This document shows, piece after piece, positions 1-6,557 of a DNA stretch of 13,094 nucleotides. Each line of letters begins with the position of its first letter. The stretch's first letter is position 1. Source of the stretch: Candidatus Methanofilum arcanum (GTDB taxonomy: Archaea > Halobacteriota > Methanomicrobia > Methanomicrobiales > Methanospirillaceae); NCBI GenBank assembly GCA_031285085.1, contig JAITWW010000103.1, positions 1 through 13,094 on the forward strand. The letters are read 5' to 3'. The translations under genes were made by a program, and so were the position numbers. The notes beneath the pieces are model-generated. The model was not told the DNA's origin. It saw nothing but the letters and a program-made list of their open reading frames with translations, and did no database searches.

Positions 1-1
1 C

Positions 2-370
2 AATAGACCCTATCTCGCATTAGCAGCCGCCCGCGATTGGATGGATAAAAAGGTCAAACTGCCTGAAGTCAAGCAGATTATTTTGAATGAATGTCACGCC
101 GCAGCACGGGAGGCCGAAGACAATCCTCCTGCACAAGCCGCTGCAAGAGCCTGCGGGCAAGTGGCAGCTACCATTCATACACCCACACATTCACTGGGGC
201 TTGCACTGTACGGGGCACTCGCTGTCGCCTATGACATATGTGGCGTAGATGCACCATGGAATGAACTCCTATCAGTCGCCGCCGAGGAGTGTGCAAAAAT
301 GGAGGCAGCCTTGCAGCAGGTCGCAGTTGAAAACGAACCAAACCCAGCAAAGATAAAATGGCTTTGCTAA
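2..370 (+). CDS. Putative immunity protein, Imm5-like (5' end outside window)
   Basis: The reading frame is open from base 2 to the TAA at 368-370, so the gene starts upstream of the window; the ATG at 41 is internal. The frame begins with RPYLALAAARDW, followed by an alpha-helical segment rich in Ala and His (CHAAAREAEDNPPAQAAARACG, then ATIHTPTHSLGLALYGALA). The RP..A...AR.W signature followed by AARA.G...AT.H...H is typical of the Imm5-like putative immunity family of polymorphic toxin systems. Such proteins are cytoplasmic and neutralise a cognate effector, but the toxin pairing is not known here. No toxin gene is visible downstream; the next gene, 26 bp away, is a YCII protein. The family call rests on pattern recognition and is fairly secure. 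The immunity function itself is inferred. Confidence 0.7.
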   Translation, partial: NRPYLALAAARDWMDKKVKLPEVKQIILNECHAAAREAEDNPPAQAAARACGQVAATIHTPTHSLGLALYGALAVAYDICGVDAPWNELLSVAAEECAKMEAALQQVAVENEPNPAKIKWLC

Positions 371-396
371 AATAAATTGAAAAAGAGATACATAAC

Positions 397-699
397 ATGC
401 AAGAAGATAAAAAATATTTCGCAGCAATTTTGGCGTCACCTCGCCCAACCTTTCCAATGGATATGTCTGATGAGGAACAGAAAATTATGGAAGAACACGC
501 TATATTTTGGGAAACCCTTTTGCATAGCGGACAGGGCGTTATCACCGGCCCTATTCTAGACCCCAAAGGCGCATACGGGTTTGGGGTTGTCATTGCAGAC
601 TCAGTGGAAGATGCCAGTTCCCTGTTAGAGAACGACCCAGCACAAAAAATAAGCACCTATGAAATCTATCAAATGCTCGCGAAATTAGCTGAAAAATAG
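397..699 (+). CDS. YCII-related (YciI-like) domain protein
   Basis: This 100-residue cytoplasmic protein carries the YCII pattern: an N-terminal strand (YFAAILASPRP), the helix segment EEHAIFWETLLHSG, then the GPILDPKGAYGFGVV strand-turn-strand. SVEDASSLLENDPA follows, matching the usual E-A..L...DP motif. The family forms small ferredoxin-like-fold dimers. Some members are peroxidases or dehalogenase-like, but most have no assigned reaction. The first in-frame ATG is used, and there is only a weak purine-rich stretch (AAAAAGAGA) about 9 bases upstream. It lies 26 bp after the immunity-like gene on the same strand, so co-transcription is possible. The length is normal for the family. The exact biochemical role cannot be read from sequence. 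Confidence 0.8.
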   Translation: MQEDKKYFAAILASPRPTFPMDMSDEEQKIMEEHAIFWETLLHSGQGVITGPILDPKGAYGFGVVIADSVEDASSLLENDPAQKISTYEIYQMLAKLAEK

Positions 700-910
700 T
701 TCATATGGGAAAGATTTCATTCACGTACCAAAATCAGTAAAAACAAAGCTCAACCGTAACAGCCTCTGGGATCTGTTGATGCCATGGGTGACGCTGGAAA
801 AAAATGATCTACTTCGATGAAAACAGAGCGAGCTGGGCATGGTATCGTGATTGCACATATATGAAAATATGGTGTCATACCAATACCGAAAAAAAAGGAG
901 ATAAACCAAA
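700..910. other. Intergenic stretch with a possible short coding relic
   Basis: No complete gene is visible. From 701 to about 820 one + frame reads as plausible protein (IHVPKSVKTKLNRNS, then LWDLLMPWVTLEKNDLLR) before a TGA. It lacks a start codon and ribosome binding site, so it may be a decayed gene fragment. The family is not recognised. The end of the stretch supplies the Shine-Dalgarno sequence of the next gene (GGAG at 897-900). Confidence 0.3.
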
Positions 911-1489
911 ATGACCATTCAAAATGTAATAAGCGTTTTCCTCTTTGCTCTGTTTATTGTTATCGTCCTCATCCGGGCTGCAATACTACGTAGACGGGGC
1001 ATCCGTACCATTGTCTTTGGCCAGACCGACAAGAGCGACTTTGTTCTTGTGCCGCTTGTGCTTGCCATTGCGTATACCGTTCTGGCAGGAACATTCGGGC
1101 TCCCCATTTGGGATGTGCTTATCCATCCGCTTTTTACAGGCGATCACCTTGGCTGGATCGGGCTGACACTGTGTTTGATTGCCACTGCTTGTTTCATCTT
1201 AACTCTTGTCAGCTTTGGTGACTCATTTCGTGTAGGAATTGACACAAACAAGCCAAGTAATCTGATTACAGGTGGTATGTTCGCGATAAGCCGTAACCCG
1301 ATCTATGTTTGTTTTCTCTTGTTTCTTACTGGACTCTTCTTCATTCACGCTAATATCGTGATAGCAGTGATGGGGATATTGTTTGTTCTGGCAATACATC
1401 GGCAGATCTTGCGGGAAGAAAAGTTTCTTGGTGAACACTATGGAGCGGAATACGAAGCATACTGCAAAAAAGTCAGGCGGTATGTATGA
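911..1489 (+). CDS. Isoprenylcysteine carboxyl methyltransferase (ICMT)-like integral membrane protein
   Basis: This 192-residue protein has four hydrophobic segments at roughly residues 5-26, 43-68, 80-102 and 129-163. The family signature sits near the C-terminus: GG.FAISRNPIY (residues 121-132), then EE (169-170), then Y177, Y181 and the terminal VRRY. This is the cofactor-binding region of the ICMT/phospholipid-methyltransferase superfamily, whose members methylate lipids, isoprenoid-linked or other small substrates at the membrane using S-adenosylmethionine. The natural substrate in archaea is not established. GGAG at 897-900, 10 bases before the ATG, supports the chosen start. No partner gene indicates a pathway. 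Length and motif order are complete, so it appears functional. Confidence 0.82.
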   Translation: MTIQNVISVFLFALFIVIVLIRAAILRRRGIRTIVFGQTDKSDFVLVPLVLAIAYTVLAGTFGLPIWDVLIHPLFTGDHLGWIGLTLCLIATACFILTLVSFGDSFRVGIDTNKPSNLITGGMFAISRNPIYVCFLLFLTGLFFIHANIVIAVMGILFVLAIHRQILREEKFLGEHYGAEYEAYCKKVRRYV

Positions 1490-1512
1490 CATCATCCACC
1501 AGAGGAATATTG

Positions 1513-1580
1513 AACATAACTTCTCAACGTTTTATGCAATACTCGGTTTCAGAGTGCTTCATTTTATATTTTAGGCATTC
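1513..1580. repeat. 68-bp diverged direct repeat, copy A
   Basis: This stretch aligns without gaps to 2301-2368 at about 52 of 68 positions. The ends are best conserved (AACATAA.TTCTCAA.GTTT at the left, AGGCATTC at the right). Read on the minus strand, the right end encodes ...RNA-stop, matching KNA-stop of the pseudogene at the other copy. It may therefore be the leftover 3' end of a second copy of that gene family. Confidence 0.55.
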
Positions 1581-1622
1581 CTAAGCATATACAGTTATAC
1601 GAACAACTATCCTATTAAATCT

Positions 1623-1637
1623 AAAGATAGTATCTTT
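1623..1637. repeat. Short perfect inverted repeat upstream of the 1719 gene
   Basis: AAAGATA-G-TATCTTT is a 7-bp perfect dyad about 80 bp before the next gene. It could be an operator or a small hairpin. No T-tract follows, so it is not an obvious terminator. Its role is unknown. Confidence 0.3.
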
Positions 1638-1718
1638 GACGTGAGATAACATCAAAAATTAGGTGAATTCTATCTAATACTTTCTACAAATAAAAAAAGC
1701 AAATATCGGAGGTATACA

Positions 1719-2246
1719 ATGGGAACTGGAATAATGGCAGGAATACCTATTATCTTTGAACCGCATGACGATAGGTTTAGACCGCATGAAGGACGAAAAT
1801 TTGACATGGAAAACTTTTCAAAAGGATTTTTTGACAACTTTGATGTTAGTGGGGAAGCAGGTTCTAAAAAAATCTATACCATAAAAAAAGACCTGCTTAT
1901 AAACAATTACAAGTCATTCCTTGCAGAATTTTACGATCTCATTGAGGAAGATTTCAACAAAGAAACTGACCTTACATTCGATACTATCCCAAGCGCAACC
2001 AATCTTGACGAATTTCGAGAAGTATTCAGTAGCGATAATCGGAGGAATTACGTGCCATTCTTTGAGACAAGTTATTATGATTTCAGTGTACTGGGCTGTG
2101 AATGTAAGGAATATTGGCTATTTTACAGCGGTAGTTATAAAGCATATATTGAAGTGTACAGCACATTACTACACTTTGAAAGGATATTATCAAAATCAAT
2201 GAGCAATCCGCTTGCGAATGCCATAAAATTTGGAATATTTGGCTGA
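1719..2246 (+). CDS. Hypothetical protein, 175 aa, no recognised family
   Basis: This is an intact reading frame with a good Shine-Dalgarno (GGAGG at 1709-1713, 5 bases before the ATG), so it is probably a real gene. The protein is acidic and rich in aromatics (for example ETSYYDFSVLGCECKEYWLF and GSYKAYIEVYSTLLHF near residues 115-150). The C-terminus is small and hydrophobic (SNPLANAIKFGIFG). The N-terminal GTGIMAGIPIIFEPHDDRF is not a convincing signal peptide and no transmembrane helix is clear. I do not recognise the family and assign no function. The gene looks more AT-rich than the metabolic genes downstream. It is bracketed by the two 68-bp repeats and followed by a pseudogene, so it may have been acquired horizontally. 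Confidence 0.65.
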   Translation: MGTGIMAGIPIIFEPHDDRFRPHEGRKFDMENFSKGFFDNFDVSGEAGSKKIYTIKKDLLINNYKSFLAEFYDLIEEDFNKETDLTFDTIPSATNLDEFREVFSSDNRRNYVPFFETSYYDFSVLGCECKEYWLFYSGSYKAYIEVYSTLLHFERILSKSMSNPLANAIKFGIFG

Positions 2247-2300
2247 GTTGCAAAGTCAGTACATTGTGGATTGAGTTTTAGATACTCCAACATCTAAAAA

Positions 2301-2368
2301 AACATAATTTCTCAATGTTTTATCCAATACCTGTTTTCAAAACTTTGGGTTTCATATTTCAGGCATTC
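2301..2368. repeat. 68-bp diverged direct repeat, copy B
   Basis: This is the partner of 1513-1580, same length and about 76% identical by eye. It overlaps the last codons and stop of the minus-strand pseudogene and extends into that gene's 3' flank. Copies A and B are 788 bp apart and frame the orphan 175-aa gene. Confidence 0.55.
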
Positions 2369-2710
2369 TTTCCAGTTTTCAGGTACTCCATTGCTGCATC
2401 ATACCGTGTCTGCACATGTGTAATGAGTTCTTCAAATGCTGCATCGAAATCAGCGTCACTATTCAGATACGAAGAGAAATGGATCATCTCCTCTGCGCGC
2501 ATTTCGCTTCAAACTCATGCAGATATGAGAGGGAAGTCGGGTGAGTAGCTCTCAATCAAATATAATATATTTGAATGCATCACTACATTGCCAGGTTTAC
2601 AAACACTCATAAAATGCCTCTCATCCATTTTCAATGAAAATATGTCATACTTTTTCATGTAAGATTTCAATAGCAGCATCGATACTTCGATACTCACAAG
2701 CAGCAATCAT
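2359..2710 (-). pseudogene. Frameshifted pseudogene of an unrecognised small protein
   Basis: Coherent protein sequence runs on the minus strand but is spread over several frames. From 2710 one frame reads MIAACEYRSIDAAIEILHEK. A second frame covers about 2650-2515 (KYDIFSLKMDERHFMSVCKP ... YLIESYSPDFPLISA). A one-base shift gives HEFEAKCA, and a further shift gives AEEMIHFSSYL ... DAAMEYLKTGKNA, ending in TGA at 2361-2359. At least two frameshifts are needed in this short span, so no full product can be made. The spliced reading would be roughly 115 residues. I do not recognise the family. Its 3' end is shared with the 68-bp repeat upstream, suggesting the gene once existed in more than one copy here. 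Confidence 0.55.
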
Positions 2711-2731
2711 GAGAAAAAAAGATCTCTCTCA

Positions 2732-2790
2732 TGTATAAGGAGACATTAAAACTCACTCTCTCTTTTCCCTCATATGAAACATGAGTTTTA
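2732..2790 (+). promoter_or_regulatory. Candidate porB promoter with overlapping inverted repeats
   Basis: TGTATAAG at 2732-2739 resembles an archaeal TATA box and would place transcription start near 2760. A 9-bp perfect inverted repeat (TAAAACTCA 2747-2755 / TGAGTTTTA 2782-2790) spans that start. A second possible pairing (CTCATGT 2728-2734 with ACATGAG 2779-2785) uses part of the same right arm, so the two are mutually exclusive. It could be an operator or a leader structure. No regulator is identified. Confidence 0.35.
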
Positions 2791-2804
2791 GTATCAGACA
2801 TACC

Positions 2805-2825
2805 AAACCTATCTCCAGGTTTTTT
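2805..2825 (+). promoter_or_regulatory. Terminator-like hairpin covering the porB ribosome binding site
   Basis: AAACCT (2805-2810) pairs with AGGTTT (2817-2822) around a six-base loop. The right arm runs into six T (2820-2825) just before the ATG at 2828. The only Shine-Dalgarno-like bases for porB, AGGT (2817-2820, 7 bases from ATG), lie inside the right arm. The element could reduce translation or cause premature termination. The effect is inferred and the stem is short. Confidence 0.4.
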
Positions 2826-2827
2826 AG

Positions 2828-3733
2828 ATGTCTAGCATACCAACAACTGAATATCTCAAGAAATGCACCTCGGCATGTCCTGGGTGTAGTTCATCACTTA
2901 TCTTGAGATATGTCCTAAAAGCAGCTGGACCGAACACAGTTCTCGTCGTTCCAGCCTGCTGCACAAGTATACTACAGGGTGCGTACCCAAACACTTCCTT
3001 TGGCGTACCGGTATACAATGTAGCATTTGGATCATCCGCCGCAGTTGCCTCTGGAATAGCAGCAGCATGTGAATTCTTAGGAAAAGACACAAACATCATT
3101 GTGTATGCAGGAGACGGAGGAACCGTTGACATCGGTATTCAAGCACTTTCCGGTGCACTTGAACGTGAGACAAACTTCCTGTATATCTGCTATGATAATG
3201 AAGCGTACGGAAATACCGGCATGCAACGATCTGGTTCTACTCCTCTTGGTGCAAAGACAACAACGACACCAACAGGAAAAACACACCTGAAAAAAGATCT
3301 TGATCGAATTATCTCAGCACATAATATCCCATACATGGCAACCTCCTGTGCATCGTATCCAAAGGATATTTACGCGAAAGTTACAAAAGCGCTCAGTATC
3401 AAAGGTCCGAAGTTTATGCACATCCTTGCACCGTGTCCACCTGGATGGCGTTATTCAAGTGAAAAAACAATCGAACTTGGAAAACTCGCTGTCAAAACAG
3501 GTGTATGGGCAATGTATGAAAGAGAGTATGGAAAACTAAAACTTTCATCTCCAACCATTGCTGCAATACGAAAAAGAACGCCTATTGAGGATTATATTAA
3601 TGCTCAGGAAAGATACAAAAACCTTGAGCCTGCTGTACTGACAAGGATACAACAAAGCGTCGAGTATAATCTTCTCCTTCTTGAGAGAGAATCACGTGAA
3701 GAAGAAAATAATGAGGCGGAGGAACGCACATGA
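2828..3733 (+). CDS. porB: Pyruvate/2-oxoacid:ferredoxin oxidoreductase, beta subunit (TPP-binding)
   Basis: This is the catalytic subunit that binds thiamine diphosphate and the proximal [4Fe-4S] cluster of a four-subunit 2-oxoacid synthase. In methanogens such enzymes interconvert acetyl-CoA, CO2 and reduced ferredoxin with pyruvate. Visible features are CTSACPGC (C13, C17, C20), PACC (C44/C45) and APCPPGW (C203) as likely cluster ligands. The TPP motif is GDGG (95-98) with NEAYGNTG (124-131), and ALSGALER lies between. The 301-residue length fits PorB/VorB. PorB and 2-ketoisovalerate VorB are hard to separate by eye, so the substrate is tentative; the hydrophilic C-terminal tail (EREEENNEAEERT type) is not diagnostic. 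The TGA overlaps the porA start (ATGA), indicating translational coupling. The gene order beta-alpha-gamma-delta differs from the common gamma-delta-alpha-beta order. Confidence 0.87.
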   Translation: MSSIPTTEYLKKCTSACPGCSSSLILRYVLKAAGPNTVLVVPACCTSILQGAYPNTSFGVPVYNVAFGSSAAVASGIAAACEFLGKDTNIIVYAGDGGTVDIGIQALSGALERETNFLYICYDNEAYGNTGMQRSGSTPLGAKTTTTPTGKTHLKKDLDRIISAHNIPYMATSCASYPKDIYAKVTKALSIKGPKFMHILAPCPPGWRYSSEKTIELGKLAVKTGVWAMYEREYGKLKLSSPTIAAIRKRTPIEDYINAQERYKNLEPAVLTRIQQSVEYNLLLLERESREEENNEAEERT

Positions 3734-4902
3734 ACGAAAGTAACCAAGCAACCATCTCTACTGGAAATAATGCCATTGCTACAGCAGCAAAAGATGCAAA
3801 AGTCCAAGTCGTTGCGGCATATCCCATCACTCCACAAACGGAAGTTGTAGAACAGATCGCAAACTTTTGTGAAAGTGGTGCACTTGATGCAAAATACATT
3901 CCTGTCGAGAGTGAGCACTCAGCCATGGCAGCATGTATTGGGGCTTCAATCATGGGTGCACGTGCCTTCACCGCCACCTCTTCCCATGGTCTTCTCTACA
4001 TGAATGAGATGATAAACTGGGCAGCAGGAGCAAGGCTTCCTGTCGTTATGGCAAATATCAATCGAGCACTCGGCCCTGGCTGGAATACCTGGGCAGAGCA
4101 TACTGATTCACTCCAAACACGAGACACCGGATGGCTGCAGGTATATGTCTCAACCGTGCAAGAAGCCTATGATACCACGCTCATGGCTTTTCGTATTGCA
4201 GAAGACAAGCAAGTGTATCTCCCGGTGATGATAAACCTCGATGGATTTGCCCTTTCCCATATTACACAATCACTCACTACCGAATCAGATGAAAAAATTC
4301 AGGCATTTATTCCCCCATTCCAGCTTGATCACGCAATTGATGTCACCGATCCACATGGATATGGAACATTAACAAGCTCAGATCAGTATGTGCATATTCG
4401 CTACGATATTGAACGATCCATGCGGGCTTCATGTGCTGTCATCGAAGAGACTGAGCGTGAGTTTGCAAAAGCATTTGGTCGTACATACTCATGGACTGAC
4501 GAATATCTCTGTGATGATGCAGAAGTACTCATCATTGCAATGGGAACCCTTGGAAAAGAAGCAGAAGTAGCAGTTGACATCTTGAGAAAAGAAGGAATAA
4601 AGGTCGGTTCAATGAGACTTCGATGGTTTAGACCATTCCCAGATCTCTCAGATCGCCTTATTGGACGCGAACTCGTTGTCATTGACAGAGATTACTCCTT
4701 TGGATGTGGAGGTATTATTGCAGGAACGATTCGTGCGAAAACAGGCCTTGAATCATATAATATCATTGCAGGACTTGGTGGACAGGAGGTTACCTATCTT
4801 GATATTGCTTCCTTTGTCAAAGAGCGAAAAATCGGAAAAGAAGTCTGGTTTGGCGTTGATGAAACGAAAGCTGGGTATGAGATCTCAAGGAGTGATGTAT
4901 AA
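3730..4902 (+). CDS. porA: Pyruvate/2-oxoacid:ferredoxin oxidoreductase, alpha subunit
   Basis: This 390-residue alpha subunit provides the pyrimidine-binding (domain I) and transketolase C-terminal-like (domain II) parts of the enzyme. It shows AAYPITPQTEVVEQI (29-43), VESEHSAMAACIGAS (59-73), TATSSHGLLYMNEM (81-94), RALGPGWNTWAEHTDS (112-127) and RDTGWLQ, all hallmarks of PorA. A second domain starts near residue 265 (EVLIIAMGTLGKEAEVAVDIL) and includes VGSMRLRWFRPFP. It forms the heteromer with PorB, PorC and PorD in the cytoplasm. The start overlaps porB by four bases and has a strong Shine-Dalgarno (GGAGG 3718-3722). The next gene starts directly after its TAA. The PorA-like motifs favour pyruvate as substrate, but a branched-chain keto acid is not excluded. 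Confidence 0.88.
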   Translation: MNESNQATISTGNNAIATAAKDAKVQVVAAYPITPQTEVVEQIANFCESGALDAKYIPVESEHSAMAACIGASIMGARAFTATSSHGLLYMNEMINWAAGARLPVVMANINRALGPGWNTWAEHTDSLQTRDTGWLQVYVSTVQEAYDTTLMAFRIAEDKQVYLPVMINLDGFALSHITQSLTTESDEKIQAFIPPFQLDHAIDVTDPHGYGTLTSSDQYVHIRYDIERSMRASCAVIEETEREFAKAFGRTYSWTDEYLCDDAEVLIIAMGTLGKEAEVAVDILRKEGIKVGSMRLRWFRPFPDLSDRLIGRELVVIDRDYSFGCGGIIAGTIRAKTGLESYNIIAGLGGQEVTYLDIASFVKERKIGKEVWFGVDETKAGYEISRSDV

Positions 4903-5430
4903 ATGTACGAGATACGCCTTCACTCTCGAGGTGGACAAGGAGGAGTAACCGCTGCAAAACTCATTGCACTTGCAGCTTTTCGTGATGGGAAACATGCAAC
5001 AGCAGCCCCATTTTATGGAGCAGAACGCCGTGGCGCTCCAGTTGTATCATTTATTCGAATCGATGATAATCCAATTAAGATCTATTCACAGATAAAAAAA
5101 CCAGACCTCATTATTGTTCTAGATCCCTCTATCATGGAGCTTGTTGATGTCTTTGACGGCCTCAAGGAGGATGGAACCGTGCTTATCAACTCGCAAAAGC
5201 CATTTGATCTTGCACAACACGAAGCTCATTATGTAGACTTAACTGGTATCGCACTCAAAGTTGGGCTTGTTGTTGCAGGAACTCCGATATTAAATACACC
5301 GGTCATTGGGGCACTTGCAAAGATCGGTCTTTTCTCACGAGATTCAGCACGAAGTGCCATTGAGGAGATGTTTACAGATCCAAAAAATACTGAAGCAGCA
5401 ATGCTTGCATTTGATGAGGTGCATCAATGA
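4903..5430 (+). CDS. porC: Pyruvate/2-oxoacid:ferredoxin oxidoreductase, gamma subunit
   Basis: This 175-residue gamma subunit begins with the conserved IRLHSRGGQGGVTAAKLIA (G-rich loop at residues 10-15). AAPFYGAERRGAPVVSFIRI, KKPDLIIVLDPS and AGTPILNTPVIGAL follow. In the enzyme this domain contacts coenzyme A and the alpha subunit. The ATG sits immediately after the porA TAA, and AAGGAGTGAT (from 4887) is a good ribosome binding site. The stop overlaps the porD start by four bases, consistent with a translationally coupled operon. The symbol porC is used for the gamma subunit in methanogens; some annotations use porG. Length and motifs are complete. Confidence 0.88.
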   Translation: MYEIRLHSRGGQGGVTAAKLIALAAFRDGKHATAAPFYGAERRGAPVVSFIRIDDNPIKIYSQIKKPDLIIVLDPSIMELVDVFDGLKEDGTVLINSQKPFDLAQHEAHYVDLTGIALKVGLVVAGTPILNTPVIGALAKIGLFSRDSARSAIEEMFTDPKNTEAAMLAFDEVHQ

Positions 5431-5693
5431 GTAATCAGATGAATAGAGTCAGACTCGCCATGTCAACACCACGAGATGGTGCATGTGGGAAGACAGGGAA
5501 CTGGAGAACATTTCGTCCTGTGGTAGATAAGGAAACCTGCAATGCATGTGGTATATGTGCTATGTACTGCCCAGACGGGGTAATTGATGAAGAGTACAAT
5601 ATTGATCTCATATACTGCAAAGGATGTGGCATATGTGCAAATGAATGCCCAAAACAGGCCATCATAATGAACCGTGAAGCATCTGATGAGTAA
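5427..5693 (+). CDS. porD: Pyruvate/2-oxoacid:ferredoxin oxidoreductase, delta subunit (2x[4Fe-4S])
   Basis: This 88-residue ferredoxin-like subunit transfers electrons from the TPP/proximal cluster to external ferredoxin. Two complete CxxCxxCxxxC motifs are present: C38, C41, C44, C48 (CNACGICAMYC) and C64, C67, C70, C74 (CKGCGICANEC). Each is followed by Pro, as in bacterial-type 8Fe ferredoxins. The N-terminal GKTGNWRTFRPVVD is characteristic of PorD-type delta subunits. The start is coupled to porC by ATGA overlap with GAGGTG (5416-5421) ahead of it. It is the last subunit gene of the cluster. No terminator is visible before thiM 62 bp downstream, so read-through into the thiamine genes is possible. 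Confidence 0.9.
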   Translation: MSNQMNRVRLAMSTPRDGACGKTGNWRTFRPVVDKETCNACGICAMYCPDGVIDEEYNIDLIYCKGCGICANECPKQAIIMNREASDE

Positions 5694-5755
5694 AGCGGTC
5701 AATTGGAACAGATAGAGATAGCAATCATCTAAAAAAACAATGAAAGGTAAGCACT

Positions 5756-6550
5756 ATGCAGCGCTATACTAAGATATTTGAAGAGATTCATGCTAATCAC
5801 CCCCTTATTCATCACATCACAAACAGCGTTACTGTAAATGATTGTGCAAACATCACGCTCTGTATTGGTGCATCACCGGTTATGGCTCATGCACATGAAG
5901 AGGTTGCTGACATGACAGCATGTGCAAATGCACTTGTTTTAAACATTGGAACACTTGATGCTTATCAGGTAGAATCAATGCATATTGCAGCAAAATCTGC
6001 AGAGAGACATGATATTCCAATCATTTTGGATCCAGTTGGAGCAGGAGCAACTTCGTACCGTACCAAGGTTGCACAAGAACTTATCGATACATATCATATC
6101 ACGATCATAAAAGGAAATATTGGAGAGATTGGAACTCTTGCAGGAGCAGAAGCAAAGGTGAGAGGTGTTGATGCAGCGTTTTTTTCTGGACAACCCGATC
6201 AGGTTGCGATGCAACTTGCAGAAGCAAAAGACAGCATCGTTGTAATAACAGGAGTAATGGATATCATTGGAGATGCAAACCGCGTTGTTCTTGTGGAGAA
6301 TGGTGCCATAGAGATGGGAATAATCTCAGGAACAGGATGCATGGCTTCATCTCTCATTGGATCATGTGCAGCAGTTAGTTCTGATTTCCTTGCAGGAGCA
6401 ACGACAGCACTTTGTGCATTTGGTATTGCAGGAGAACATGCTGCCATGCATGCACAGGGTCCGATATCGTTTAAGACACATCTGTTTGATGCACTCGCAA
6501 ATCTGAAATCAGATGTCTTTTTCAAAGAGGGAAAGATTCAGGAGGGATAA
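5756..6550 (+). CDS. thiM: Hydroxyethylthiazole kinase
   Basis: This enzyme phosphorylates 4-methyl-5-(2-hydroxyethyl)thiazole with ATP, salvaging the thiazole half of thiamine. The 264-residue protein has the full ribokinase-like ThiM pattern. Visible motifs are HHITNSVTVNDCANITL (19-35), GASPVM.....E (38-48), LNIGTL (62-67), ILDPVGAGATSYR (90-102), IKGNIGEI (118-125) and VITGVMDII (163-171). The catalytic loop is SGTGCM (191-196), with the conserved Cys195. AAGGT (5744-5748) lies 7 bases before the ATG. The gene follows porD on the same strand and directly precedes thiE, whose product joins the phosphorylated thiazole to the pyrimidine. Family assignment is very secure. Confidence 0.93.
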   Translation: MQRYTKIFEEIHANHPLIHHITNSVTVNDCANITLCIGASPVMAHAHEEVADMTACANALVLNIGTLDAYQVESMHIAAKSAERHDIPIILDPVGAGATSYRTKVAQELIDTYHITIIKGNIGEIGTLAGAEAKVRGVDAAFFSGQPDQVAMQLAEAKDSIVVITGVMDIIGDANRVVLVENGAIEMGIISGTGCMASSLIGSCAAVSSDFLAGATTALCAFGIAGEHAAMHAQGPISFKTHLFDALANLKSDVFFKEGKIQEG

Positions 6551-6557
6551 CGATGCA

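Noticed and set aside
168..656. Minus-strand 162-codon frame
   Set aside because: It is antisense to the Imm5-like and YCII genes, which have clear family motifs; it has no family features itself.
5694..5755. TPP riboswitch upstream of thiM
   Set aside because: Only 62 bases are available and I see neither the conserved CUGAGA-type box nor the paired arms of the THI element.
6513..6557. Longer thiE start at 6513
   Set aside because: The extra 15 residues lie inside thiM, have no family counterpart and lack a ribosome binding site at the right distance; 6558 fits the family N-terminus.
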